DNA of 64,000 nucleotides from Eulemur rufifrons (lineage: Eukaryota > Chordata > Mammalia > Primates > Lemuridae): assembly GCF_041146395.1 (NCBI RefSeq), contig NC_090983.1, forward strand, positions 64,115,501 to 64,179,500, written 5' to 3'. Numbering within the stretch: position 1 is the first letter of the stretch; every line of letters begins with the position of its first letter. Below are positions 13,116-24,869 of the stretch, in pieces. The position numbers and the translations under genes are program-made. The notes beneath the pieces were generated by a model. That model was not told the DNA's origin. It ran no database searches and worked only from the letters and a program-made list of their open reading frames with translations.

Positions 13116-13819
13116 AAGGTGGGGGACAGATCTGCAATGGTCAGAAGAGCTGAACTAAAACATACTTGCTGCTGCCAACCTATATATTTCTTCCAAACTT
13201 CACTTCAATTTTATCTCTTTCTGACAGCTTGCCACCCTTGACTGTAATCCTTCCTTATATCACTCATACATACTAATTGATGTTCGAGGCTCTAGGTCTA
13301 TCTTGATCCATAATTTTAACCAGATACCATCTGGATAAAAATGTTACTGCAGGCAGCGACATTCATGCTTGTTCCAGAACTTTCTATTCACCCCACCCTA
13401 CCTCCATTCTCACCATCATTTCTTGAATGCTTCAAAAAATAATAGTTCAGGCACAGAAGAACTACAAAATTGGGGTGAAGAATTATTGGTTACACAATGG
13501 TCATTTGTATCAGTGTGGTCATTCTCAAATCAATAGTGATTTGAGAAGATGGAAGAGTTGATTATTTGTCAAGATTATTTTAAAGATGAAAATTCTTATA
13601 TGAATACATTTGGCATACAGGATGCACAAATTTGCTTTTTGGTGCATGAAAATAAGAAAGGCCAACATTTCAAATATTTCTTTTCACTTGCAAATCAGCA
13701 ATTGGAATACGTAGTTTTTGTAAGGAATATCTTCGAAAGAAATTTTTCCAATAAAGATGACAACCCCATAAATATATACACCTATTATGTACCTATAATA
13801 ATTAAAAATAAAAAATTTA
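13116..13819. other. Single-copy sequence, nothing identified
   Basis: The open frame at 13549-13911 runs into the following Alu, so its C-terminal third is Alu-derived. The part before the Alu (about 90 codons) has no recognised motif. Confidence 0.4.
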
Positions 13820-14092
13820 GGCTGGGCATGGTGGCTCATGCTGCAATCTCAGCACTTCGGGAGGAGGAGATGGGAGGATCACTTGAGGCTCGGAATTTAA
13901 GACCAGCCTGAACAATGTAGCAAGATCCTGTCTCTACAAAAAACACAAAATTTAGGCCGGGCATGGTGGTGCACATCTGCAGTCCCATCTCAGCTACTGG
14001 AGAGGCTAAGGCAGCAGGATCACTTGTGCCCAAGAGTTTAAGGTTGCAGTGAAATATGATTATGCCACTGCACTCTAGCCGGGGTGACAGAG
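13820..14092 (+). repeat. Old Alu, lacking a poly-A tail
   Basis: Left monomer (GGCTGGGCATGGTGGCTCAT onward), linker with TCTCTACAAAAAACACAAAA, and a right monomer starting GGCCGGGCATGGTGGTGCAC. It stops at GGGGTGACAGAG without a tail, so the 3' end is truncated. Divergence fits AluJ. Confidence 0.88.
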
Positions 14093-15030
14093 TACTAAAT
14101 ACACTAGTTAGGGTTTTAGGATTAGGTCTGGCATCCAAAAAACAGTAGTTGAAACAACATAAAAGTTGATTTTTTTTCACGTAGAATTCTAGAAGCAGGC
14201 AGTCCAAAGAAGGGATCCTTAGGGAAATAGGTGCCACTACTAAGGTTCGGCGTTGGCTGCATCAGCTCCAGCCATCATGTCTGTATTCCAGCTAGAACAT
14301 AGTAAGGGATAAAGAAAAAAACCCAAAGGTTCATGCTGACTTCTTTAAAGGAAGATCACAAAGGTTTCCACATGACATTTCCACATATTTCTCACTGGCC
14401 ACATTTAGATGCAAGCAAGAATGGGGGAAGTCATCTTTGTTCTGAGTAGCCATGTTCAGGGATTCTATTACCCAAAAAAGAGAAAAGTGTATATTGGTGG
14501 ACCACCAACAGCCTTTGCTACACTCTTCCATGGTTTGACTACTTATTTATTTATGTATTTTTGGAACTCTTACCAATTTGGAGGATTTTCTTGTTTTGTT
14601 CCTATATTAGGAGGAACGGCACAGGAATGGAAAGAATACAGTCTTTAAAGGAGGATATAGGAATAAAAAATGGTGTGATAAGTAGGTTTCTAATTTTATA
14701 GTCTCTCCTTTTTCTCCTAAAAAAAAACCCTTTTACCCAAGAATGCTTTGTGGGTTTTGTGAAAAAGGCCACAGGTGCAGGTTTGAGAAAAACTGACACA
14801 AGAAGATGTATCAATCTTATGAATACGTATTTTGGGATATCCACCGCTCTTAAGGAGAAGATAGTCAGTGTGCTAAAAGAATGTAAATGGTTTTGTTAAG
14901 ATCATGGTCTGTGAAGACACCAAAAGCAAATGGTGACCAAGTTATTGCTGCTGTAGTGTCCTGTGAAAAGAGACCTCTCTGGCTGCCTCGAGGTTGTGGT
15001 GCACCATAGAACCAACTGGTTCCTTCTCAG
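14093..15030. other. Single-copy or unclassified repeat sequence
   Basis: The 14095-14330 part looks like a worn interspersed repeat with CpG remnants, but I cannot name it. The rest shows no gene, and open frames at 14331-14844 overlap on both strands without motifs. Confidence 0.35.
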
Positions 15031-15135
15031 GCCTTGAGTTCTCAGCTAGAAAAGTCTGATGTGGAGGTGAATTCTGAGATTTCCTCCATATCAGACTCTA
15101 ACTCACTAAAACTAGATGTGAATGTTAAAACAAAT
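15031..15135 (+). other. Candidate coding exon, gene unknown
   Basis: A 105-bp segment is fully open in one frame from its first to its last base (35 codons, phase 0 at both ends). It follows the acceptor-like TTCCTTCTCAG and precedes a consensus donor, AAAT then GTAAGT. The encoded peptide is acidic and serine-rich, beginning ALSSQLEKSDVEVNSEISS, and looks more protein-like than its surroundings. No known repeat covers it. I do not recognise the protein. The alternative is chance: a window this size can produce a few such pairs. If real, it would belong to a + strand gene with large introns. Confidence 0.35.
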
Positions 15136-17214
15136 GTAAGTTCTGTTTTCCAACATGATAGAATGCAGGAAAATACCTTTAGATGCGCATTCATTAAACT
15201 CTGCTCTCTATGCCTCATTCTTCTGCGCACAGGATTACATTTCAGGCAGGGTGATTAAGCCTTCACTTTTGAATTACACCACTTTTTCTCTCTTAGAGAG
15301 AACCTAATCTCTTCAAAAGCACAGTAATGTTTAATCTCTTCAATGTACAATGATTTTTAATCTATCTGGAGGCAAGTAATTATAAAGATATTCTAGAATC
15401 TAAGGACTATAAAGCTGGAACCACCTAAAAGTCTAAATCCTGTTTAAGCTAATCTATAGCATATGTATAACTATGATTGAGATCAGTGAAATCTAATGAA
15501 GTGTAAAACAATTTTTATATAGAATTATGCTAACTTTTTATACATCAGATTTAGTGACTTTGAGGTTAACTAAATTTTATGGCACTGATATTAAGCCAAT
15601 CCATCTCATTACAATTCAGTCAATTTTAAATCCCTTATAAAAGATATATATTTAAAACATATGTATATCCTTTTTCAAAGACTTTTGAAATTGGCTGCCC
15701 CTTTGGAAAATTAAAAAATTGAGAAGCAAAGAAATCAAGCAAGTGCCCAAAGTCTAGTTTGAAAACCTAAACAAAGTGAGAGTAAAAGTTTATACTGGTC
15801 TGAAATGTTTACAACTGAAAAAACAAATCTATCTGGCTTTCACACTAAAGCCATAATCTTTGTCAGAGTCTGTTCTTGAGTTTGATAGAATAGATTTAAT
15901 TACAGATACAATTCTGTGAGGCAAGTAACCATCAGAGAGTGGAGGAAAGCCCTCAGGTGGTTCCCTTGGCCATGTTAGATCTGACCAGGGATGCCAGAAA
16001 GGGAGTTTTTTTTTCTTCAAAAGATGTATTGTTGGCTCATTGCAATGCTTGAGCAGGAAAGCTGTTCTCAGATCAATCTACAGCCAACCAAAATGTGTGT
16101 GCCTTCTACTACTTCCTAGACCTGAATAATGGTATACCAAGCAAAGCTACACACCAGTGCTTCATGCAGGGACAAGTTGCCATAACACAATGGCAGTTGC
16201 CCATAGGTATGGCTACAGAGGTGTTACAGAGTAAAGTCTGAGACTGGATTAGCAGGTGTCAAGGATTTATTGGTAAGACGCTACAGTCAGTAGGCATTGT
16301 ATAACAAACTTTTTAGATATTTAGCAATATCCCTCCCAAAATATCCAGTCTCACAAAAATCTCTAAAATATGTACAATTCAATTTAAATCACTGACAATC
16401 TAGCCACACTCACATGGACCACGTGGGTCAGTAACACTGTCTTTAAGTTTCAGACACTATTTCAGTTTGACTTTAAACATGGTATAAAGACAACATGGAA
16501 TTTGAGTAAACTAATGCTGTAAATCAATAGTGTAGCCTTTTACTCTTACACAATAGCTAAAAGAATTTGACTTTGGATGTCATCACTTTTTTATGACTTC
16601 TACTTAGAGTTCAGGGAAAGCACATGAGGAGATTACTCACAAATCCTCTCTAAACTGATCTTCACACTTTTCAATAGTCTTTTTATTGTTTCAACCTTTA
16701 AATAATTTATCAAAAGTTTTAAGAGATAAAAGTGACAATCTATAGTTTTAAATGAATGAAAGATAGATAAAATGACCTGTTGTTAGTATAAATCTCTAAC
16801 AAGCAGTAGTTTTTCATCAGAAGGGAAACATGACACTTCTTTGGGAATGCAGCATGTAGGTCTCAAGCAAGCCCAGTTTTACACATAAAATGATGTGTGA
16901 TCATCATTAAAGTATTAGCATATTTTAAGTTGTCATTTCGTTGTTCATTTCAGAGCACAAGAAAAATTATGGAAGAGGAGATAGAGAACATTAAGTATGA
17001 TTTGTTTTAATTGGGAATATGCCTTCCAAAGTCTTGAAACATATATTATAGCTTCTTCCATGGAAGAACATCTGAAAAGAAAGGCAGAGATTATTACTTT
17101 TTTATATTTTATTTAATATAATGGGGGGAAACTCAACAGGTGTTCTCTATCTGAAATAACATTCATTTACCACTCACTACTCTAGAACTAAAAGTAAAAC
17201 TGAAATACGCTTGC
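15136..17214. other. Single-copy AT-rich sequence, nothing identified
   Basis: No repeat or gene recognised. The candidate exon's frame stays open to 15258 past the donor, without features of its own. Confidence 0.4.
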
Positions 17215-18076
17215 TTAAACAAAGCCAAAAACCAAGATTCCAAAGGAATAATGATATGCTTTAGCAATTTAACTACCTGATAAAACAAAAATTAGCATTG
17301 TTTACAGAAGATAAAGAATCCAGAGTATCTAAAACTTCTTATTCATAATGCCCAATATACAATCAGAAATTACTAGGCCTGAAAGAAGTAGGAAAGGATG
17401 ACTTATAAGCAAGAGAAAAAAATTAATAGAAGCTGATCCGCAGATGGCTCAGTTATTGAAATTAACAGATAGAACTTTAAAATAAATAATTATTATGTTA
17501 ACAAATATATAGAAAAAGATAAATATAACAGATGAAGATACAGGATTTTAGTAGAGATGAAATGTCTAAGAAAGAACCAAATGGAAATTGAACTGAAAAA
17601 TTCAATATCTGAAATTAAAAAAACCCACTAACTAGGCTTACCAGAAGATTAGACACCAAGAAAGAATCTGCTAACTTGAAGACATGTTAATGGAGATTAT
17701 TCAAATTGACATGCTGAGGGAAGAAAGATTGAAAAATCTTAAAGTGCCTCAATGGAAATATCAGGAAATATAATGGGATATATCATCATGGAAAATATCA
17801 GGCAATATGATGGAGACAAAGAAAAGGAATACTAAACACAAAGGCAAGGGAAAAGAGATCAAAGGAACAAAGGATAGAGAGATCAAATATAAAACAAATA
17901 GTAAGGTACTAGATTTAAACTTAGCCATATCAACAATTACATTAAATATACAAGGACTGAAACTTCCAATGAAAAGGCAGAGAATACAGACTGGATAAAA
18001 GGCAAAACCCAGTATATACTGTTTATAAGAGATGCACTTTAAAGATAAAGACAGATGGATTAAAATAGAAAGATGG
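17215..18076 (+). mobile_element. Oldest L1 of the nest, 5' part (L1M/L1ME-like)
   Basis: A-rich sequence reads as a worn L1 from ORF1 (GATGGCTCAGTTATTGAAAT, AGAACTTTAAAATAAATAAT) into ORF2 (ATTACATTAAATATACAAGG, CTGTTTATAAGAGATGCACT). It is interrupted at about 18076 in a part of ORF2 whose continuation, GGTGTGGCTATGATAATACT, appears at 32517 after 14.4 kb of younger L1 sequence. The order and junction identify it as the host of the middle L1. It is diverged and has no intact frames. Confidence 0.8.
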
Positions 18077-18859
18077 TTCTGGTTTCTTGTCTGGAATGTG
18101 AGGTGCTTAGAAGTTGTCACTCCATCAAACAAGTAAAAAACTGAAAAATCTACAACTCTTCTTAGATTCTTCAAAGAAGTAAGGTCATCCTTACCCTTCA
18201 CTGCTATCCCCTACATTGGAGAGGCAGACGGATGCAGAGAATCACAACTCAACCAGAGAAGAAACACCCTCTATGGGAACCAGTACTAGGGCTGGAAAAC
18301 TTGAACTGTAATTAATAAATTTCTGGAAGCTCAGTGTGGAAAAGTTTGAAATATATACAACACTGGGTGAGGGGAATAATAGAGGGGTCCTCCCCTACTT
18401 GTGAGTTATGGTTCCAGAAACTCTATAAGGTTCTCACAGTGAAAATAAGGAAAAATCCCCACAGTCTTCTGGCAGAAGGAGGCAAAAAGAAATCATTTTG
18501 AAAGACACCAGAGCATTCTATTCTTCTTAACAAGGACTGTCCTCAAGAGAAATTATTGTATCATAGCCCAATCTACTAGGTTTTATCAAAGCCTAATCAA
18601 CCTGAAGGAAGGGATATACCCAATTCTGGTCTCCTCTAATCTTCAATGTTGAGGAAAGGAAGTACCCAAATCCAGCCCACTCTAGCCATCCTGTATCACC
18701 TAAGGGGGCAGAGGGGGAAGAAAACACTGAGATGCATTTGTGCAGGTCACAGCACTAAAAGATTGAGATGTAATGATAGGACTATAGAACACTTTCCCTC
18801 CCCCACTCCTTACCACCACATTACTGAAAACCAATTATTGCAGTTCCTTTTACCCAGTA

Positions 18860-19850
18860 CATCATGCCTCCCAACAAAAAGTTACAAGGCATACTAAAGG
18901 GCAAAAACAGTTTGAAGAAACTGAACAAACATCAGAACAAGATCTAGATATGGCAGGGATATTAAAATTATTGGATGATGAATTTAAAACAAATATGATT
19001 GCTATGCTAAGGGCTCTAATGGAAAAAGTAGACAACATCCAAGAGTGGATGGATAATGTAAGCAGAGATAGAAATTCTAAGAAAAAATAAATAAAAAAAT
19101 GACAGAGATTTTTAAAAAATCCACTGTAATAAAAATGAAGAATGCTTTTGATGGGCTTATGACTGGACATGGCTGAGGAAAGAAACTCTAATCTCGAGAA
19201 TATGACAATAGAAACTCCCCAGCTAAAAAGCAAAGAGAAAACAACTCAAAAAAAAAAAAAAAAGTGGAATTGAATATCCAAGAACTCTCGACAAAAGGAG
19301 TAACAAATGTGTAATGGGAATACTGGAAGGAGAAGAAAAAGAGAAAGGAACAGAAGCAATATTTGAAGAAATAATGACTAAGAATTTCCCCAAATTAATA
19401 TCAGACACCAAACCACAGATCCAGAAAGCACAAAAAACAACAAGCAGAATAAATGCCAAACAACCAAATAAACAAAAAAAGGTACACATAGGAATATAAA
19501 AAACAAACTGCAGAAAATCAAAGACAAAAAAAAAAAAAAATCTCGAAAAAAGCCAGAAGAAAAAAACACCTTACCTGTGGAGGAGCGAATATCAAAATTT
19601 CATCTGACTTCTTTTCAGAAATCATGCAAGCAAGAAGACAAGGGAGTGAAATATTTAAAGTGTTCAGAGAAAATGTCACCAACCTAGTATTCTGTGCCCT
19701 GAGAAATTATCCTTTAAAAGTGAAAAAGAAATAAAGAAAAAAAGACAAAGAAAGAAAAAAGGAAAAGCAAAAACTGAGGGAAGTTGTTGCCAGTATACTT
19801 CCCTTCCAAGAAATGTTAGAACAACTTCTTCTGAGAGAAGAAAAATGATA
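18860..19850 (+). pseudogene. L1 ORF1 remnant of the middle L1
   Basis: L1 ORF1 encodes the RNA-binding coiled-coil protein of the retrotransposon particle. Here the order is recognisable on the + strand: a start-like ATGCCTCCCAACAAAAAGTT at 18866, an acidic helical stretch with GATATTAAAATTATTGGATG, GAAGGAGAAGAAAAAGAGAA at 19326, and the ORF1-end block ATCATGCAAGCAAGAAGACA near 19620. Stops and frameshifts occur throughout. It is not translatable as one protein. Confidence 0.7.
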
Positions 19851-19871
19851 CAGGTCAGAAACTTGGATCTA

Positions 19872-19896
19872 CATAAAGAAAGAAAGAAAGAAAGAG
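19872..19896. repeat. (AAAG)n simple repeat
   Basis: Six or so AAAG units within the middle L1, between its ORF1 and ORF2 remnants. A slippage-prone tract. Confidence 0.85.
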
Positions 19897-21486
19897 CATT
19901 AGAGAAGACATAGTGAAGGTGAAATAAAAACTTTTATTTTTCTTATTCTCATTTAATCTACAAATAACAGTCTGTTCAAAATAATAATAGCAAATATTTA
20001 TTTAATGATTATAGTTTACATGTATATGAAATAAATGACAGCAATGATACAAGAGATAGCAGTGGGGAATTAGGAATATTTTGTAATTATTATATACTTG
20101 CACTACCCATGAAGTGGTACAGTGTTACTTGAAAGTGTATTTTGATCAGTTGCAAATGTACATTTCAAACTCTAAGGCCACTACTAAAGACAAGTTTTAA
20201 AAAAGTATAATTAATATTCTAAGAAAGGAAAGGAAATGGAATTATATAAAATGCTCAATAAAAACCACAAAAGGCAGAAAAAGAGTGGAAGATAAAAATA
20301 GGAATGAAGAACAAGGGTAATGAACAGAAAATAATAAACATGGTAGATATTAAGTTAAATATATCAATAACACTTTAAATGTCAATGCTTTAAATACATC
20401 AATTAAAAGAGATTATCAGAGTATATCAAAAAACAACACTCAACTATACATTGTCCATAAGAAACCCACTTTAAATATAAAGACATATGTAAATTAAAGT
20501 AATGGAATGGCGCAAGATATCCTGCTAACACTAATCAAAAGAAAGTGAGAGTAACTCTAATAATTTCAGACAGAGCAGACTTCAGAGCCAGGAAAATGAC
20601 CAGGAATAAAAAGGGGCATTATGTAATGATAAAGGGATCAATTCTTTAAGAAGGCATAACAATCTTTCATGAGCATGCACCTAACAATAGAGTGTTAAAA
20701 TACATGAGGCAAAAACTGATAGAATTATAAGGAGAAATAAATGAATCCACTTTCTTATAATTGGAGACTTCAACACCCCTCTATCAGACATGGACAACTC
20801 TAGCAGGCAGAAAAATCAGTAAACATAGCTGAACTCAACAGCACCATTAATCAACTGGATGTAATTGACATCTATAGATTACTTCATCCAACAACAGCAG
20901 TAGACACATTTTTCTCAAGCTCATGAGAAATATTCACCAAGATAGATAACATTCTGGGCCATAAACACACCTTAACAAATTTAAAAGAGACGAAATCATA
21001 CAATGTCTGTTGTCAGAACATAATGGAATTAAACTAGGAATCAATAGCAGAAAGATAGGCAGAAAATCCCAAAGTACTTGGAGGTTAAACAATGCAACTC
21101 TAAATAACACATAGGTCAAAAAAGAAATCTGAAGAGCTATTTTAAAAATACTTTGAACTAAATGAAAATGAAACAACAACATTTGTGGGATACAGTGAAA
21201 GCAGTGCTTAAAGATAAATTTATAGCATTGAATGCACATATTTAAAAGGAAGATCTAAATTAATAATCTAAGATTTCACTTAAGGAAAGTAGAAAAACAA
21301 GAGCAAATCAAATCAAAATAAGTACAAGGAAAAAAGAGCAGAAATCAATGAAATTAAAAACAGGAAATCAGTTGAGAAAATCAATGAAACCAAAAGCTGT
21401 TTCACTGAAATCACCAACAAAACTGATAAACCTTTAGCCAGCCCAATTAAAAAAAAAGAGAGAGAAGATACAAATTGCTAATATTA

Positions 21487-21499
21487 GAAATGAACAAGG
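21487..21499. repeat. Target-site duplication, left copy (13 bp)
   Basis: GAAATGAACAAGG here is repeated exactly at 28754-28766. Removing one copy and everything between them restores a continuous run of the middle L1's ORF2. This fixes both ends of the youngest L1. Confidence 0.95.
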
Positions 21500-23690
21500 A
21501 GGTTCTGACATTAGCTAGATAGTTGACTAGAAGCCCCTAGCACTCGACTACCCAACAAAGACAGCCAAAGCAACAAATAAACAGCTATATTTTGACAAAA
21601 ATAGCTTAAGGAGAGGGCTGTAGCTCATCAAAAAAGTAACAGAAACCCTGTGAGCACAGAAACTCAGGATAGCCACACAGAGAACAGAAGGAAACACCTG
21701 GTTTCCAAAACTCCATCCCCGGCCAGGATCAGCTGGCAACCAGGAGGAACTTTTCCTGGCAGAGAAAAGGTAAGCAAGAGGATCCTAACAGCCCCCAGCA
21801 ACACCTTGGGAACCTACAGCCCTCACCACTGAGGACTCCTGTGGTTCTCATAGGCACTGAGCCCAGCCCAGAGAGCTGGCTGGAGTCCACACAGCTGTGC
21901 TCCCCTCAGAAAAGCAGCTGACACTGTGCTCTAGCCCCTGTGGCCTACACAGCTACTACACTATACCATCATGGATCTGGAATTACTGCTGAAGTGTGTC
22001 TTGTTCCCAGGATGAGTGGCCATGGGACCTTTTCATCCCTGAGGCTAAGACATTACTGTACCACCCCTGCCCTGTGACCCAACATCCCCAAGCTAACCTG
22101 TGAGCAGCTGTTACTCCCTTTCCCATGGGGCCAGGTGGAGATGGAGTGGCCCTGCCTTCCCCTCCCAATTGCTGCTATGCCCTGCACCTGGGGGCTGGAG
22201 CTAAGGCTGTGTACTCCCTCCTGGGGAAACAGTGCCTTGGTGGAGCTGCTCCACCTACTCCTCCTAGTCACTGCTGCACCCTGTCCCTCTGTGCCTGAGC
22301 TGAAGCTGCACACTGCCTCCCAAGGAAACAGTGCCTTGGCAGATCTGCTCTACATACCCTTCCCAGTTGATGCTGCATTCATCTCCATAGAACTTGAGTT
22401 GAAGCTGTGCACTGCCTCCTGGGGAAATGGTGCTTGGTGGAGGTGCTCTATATAACCCTCTCTGCCACTAATACCCCCTGCCTCTTGCCCCCTTCCCCCT
22501 TGTTCTGGGGCTAAAACCATGCTTCACATCCTAAGGAAATCATGCCTTAGCCATCCAGAACAGTCACTCACCCCTCTAACTGAGCTAAAGTGGTACCTCC
22601 TGGAAAACAATACCTTAGCCTCCCAGAGTGGTCACACCCCCTGGGCCTAAGCTGAAGCAATGCATTGCCTCCTGAGGAATTAGTGCCTTGGCTGAGCTGA
22701 TGTAGTATCTTGCATCCCAGGGAAACAGCAGCACCTGAGCTGAGACACCCACCCTACAGGCCAAACAACTCTAGAATCCTGCTTACCTGGTGCTGGACTA
22801 GTCTCTTTGAGTCTGAGTTACTAAGAAACCCTTCTCCCTGAGGAGTCAAATCATTGCTGGGCCATTCCCTGCCCCAAAGGCCCAAATGACAGCTGTACTC
22901 TGTTATTCTGGGTCCTGGCCGCTGCTGCACCTGGCCTCATAGAGTCTGGGATATTGCCAAGTGCCACCATCCAGGCCCTTGAGTCATCACTACACAATGC
23001 CTCATCTGCTGGGACCCAAGTTGCTACTGAGCCCTATTGGCTCTGGTTCCCAAATCACAACCATATCTTGCTCCTTGGTCCAAACCTGCAGAGCAGCCCT
23101 TCTTACCCAGAGCCTGGCCAGTACTGTGCCCTCCTCACCCCTTGGGTAGGAATCACAGCTACAACCCAGTCCCTTGGCCCTGAGCTGCTAGGGGGTGCCT
23201 CAGAGTTAGCTCTTTGGGCAATCCACATCCAACCCTGCCACAGAGAGTGAACTTGCACCCTAAGACCTAGATGCCAGAATAAGTTTATGAGACCCTGAGC
23301 CTAGGAACCTGGCTGTATAGCCACTCTGAGCACCTGCACCTGTAGCCAAGTCCCATTGCAGATTCTTGTAGGCTATCTCAGACCCAACACCAAAAGGGAT
23401 ACCCTCAGCTGAGTCTCCCCATTATGGGGAAAATGAGAATAGGAGGACCCCCAAAACTCTTACCATTGAGGATCTTAAAAACCAACACTGCCACTGCCAT
23501 TGACATCTCCAGCCTGTCACTGAGGTCTCCATATTTTCACAGACATTGATTGTAGCTAAAGAAGCTGCATGGAGAATATACCTTTGCATATATTCAGAAC
23601 CAGAGACACAACTAGCACAGTAAACCCCATCTGTAGGAGAAAGTCTTTCTCTATGAAAGTCACTCTAAAAAGTTCGAAACAGGTGATCAT
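21500..23690 (+). promoter_or_regulatory. L1 5' UTR / internal promoter region of the youngest L1
   Basis: This GC-rich 2.2-kb tract contrasts sharply with the A-rich body that follows. In L1 the 5' UTR carries an internal pol II promoter. The position at the element's 5' end next to the target-site duplication, and the conserved start motif, support the assignment. CpG dinucleotides are mostly lost, consistent with long methylation and decay, so present promoter activity is doubtful. Confidence 0.8.
22198..22740 (+). repeat. Degenerate ~100-bp tandem repeat in the L1 5' UTR
   Basis: A motif of the form GAGCTGAAGCTG-N-ACTGCCTCC-N-GGGGAAACAGTGCCTTGG recurs. The clear copies begin at 22198, 22297 and 22396 (99-bp spacing), and worn copies at about 22508, 22582, 22648 and 22694. 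The first three units are the best preserved. Confidence 0.75.
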
Positions 23691-24710
23691 TCCACCAGAT
23701 GCATAGACATCAATGCAGGGACACAAGCAATATGAAAAAGCAAGAAAATATGACACCACCAGAAGAACACTATAACTCTCCAGTAACAGACCCCAGAGAA
23801 AAGAAAATCTATGAATTTCCAGAAAAGAAATTAAAAACAATTATCTTAAGGAAACTCAGCAAGATGCAAGAAAATAGAGGTAGATAATTCAATAAAATCA
23901 GGAAAGCAATTCACTGTATGAAAGAGAAATTCAATAAAGAAACAGATATAAAAGAGAATGAAACAGAAATTTCACAGCTAAAGAATTAAATGAATAAAAT
24001 GAAAAATATAATAGCGAGCTCCAACAACAGACTAGATCAAGCAGAATAAATAATCTCTAAACTTAAAGGTAGGTCATTTGAAATTAATGACCTAGCCAGT
24101 CAGAGAACAAAAGAACAGAAAAGAAATAAGAATGAAAAAGAATAAAGCAAGCCTACAGGACTTATGGGACACCATTAAGCAAGCAAATATTTGAATTATG
24201 ATAATTTCAGAAGGAGAAGAGATGGGGAAGGGTACAGAAAAATGAATTAATAAAACGATAGTTGAAAACTCTCCAAGTCTTGGAAAAGATATGGATATTC
24301 AGCTCCAGGAAATCCAAAAGTTTTTAAATAGATTCAACCCAAAATGTCCTCCCTGAGACTCATTATAGTCAAGTTGTCAAATGTCATATACAACTAGAGA
24401 ATTCTAAAAATGTCAAGAGAAAAGCATCAAGTCATATACAAGAAATCCCCATTAGACTAACAGATTTTTCAGCAGAATCTTACAGTCCAGAAGAGAATGG
24501 GATGATATATTCAAGGGGCTCAAAGAAATAGCCAGCCAAAAATATCATACCCAGTAAAGCTATCTTTTAGAAATGAAGGCAAAAGAAAGTCTTTCCTAGA
24601 AAAGCAAAAATGGAAGGAATTCACCACCACTAGACCAGCCTTACAAGAAATGCTCAAGGCAGTCCCCCATTTGTGAGCAAAAGGGCAATAATCACTATCA
24701 ATAAACATGC
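23690..24710 (+). pseudogene. L1 ORF1 remnant of the youngest L1
   Basis: Sequence between the GC-rich 5' UTR and ORF2 has the composition and block order of L1 ORF1: a coiled-coil-like A-rich part to about 24100, GAAAACTCTCCAAGTCTTGG, and the C-terminal blocks GCAGAATCTTACAGTCCAGA and AAATATCATACCCAGTAAAG near 24475-24560. Stops interrupt every frame. The intact protein would bind L1 RNA, but this copy cannot encode it. Confidence 0.75.
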
Positions 24711-24869
24711 AAAAGTATAAAACTCACTGGTAGAGCAGGTACACAAAGGATAAAGAGAAAAGAATCAAACCTTATCACTACAGAAAAATCACTAAATCTC
24801 AATGATAAACAATAAGAGAGGAAGAAAGGAACAAAAGATATACAAAACAACTAGAAAACAATGAACAAA

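Larger units (their letters stand above)
18077..21499 (+). mobile_element. Middle L1 of the nest, part A: 5' UTR, ORF1, start of ORF2
   Basis: It starts with an L1 5' end (GGTGCTTAGAAGTTGTCACT) related to the fragment at 6500. The 5' UTR runs to about 18860, a decayed ORF1 occupies about 18860-19850, and ORF2 begins near 20330. ORF2 landmarks include CATAAGAAACCCACTTTAAA and the endonuclease-region ATTGGAGACTTCAACACCCC at 20760. Copy A is cut at 21499 by the youngest L1. All frames are broken by stops and frameshifts. Confidence 0.88.

Noticed and set aside
21650..23500. GC-rich tract that could pass for a gene promoter or CpG island with several open frames of up to about 106 codons
   Set aside because: It lies inside an L1 bounded by target-site duplications and matches the position of its 5' UTR. 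CpGs are few and the frames have no motifs.
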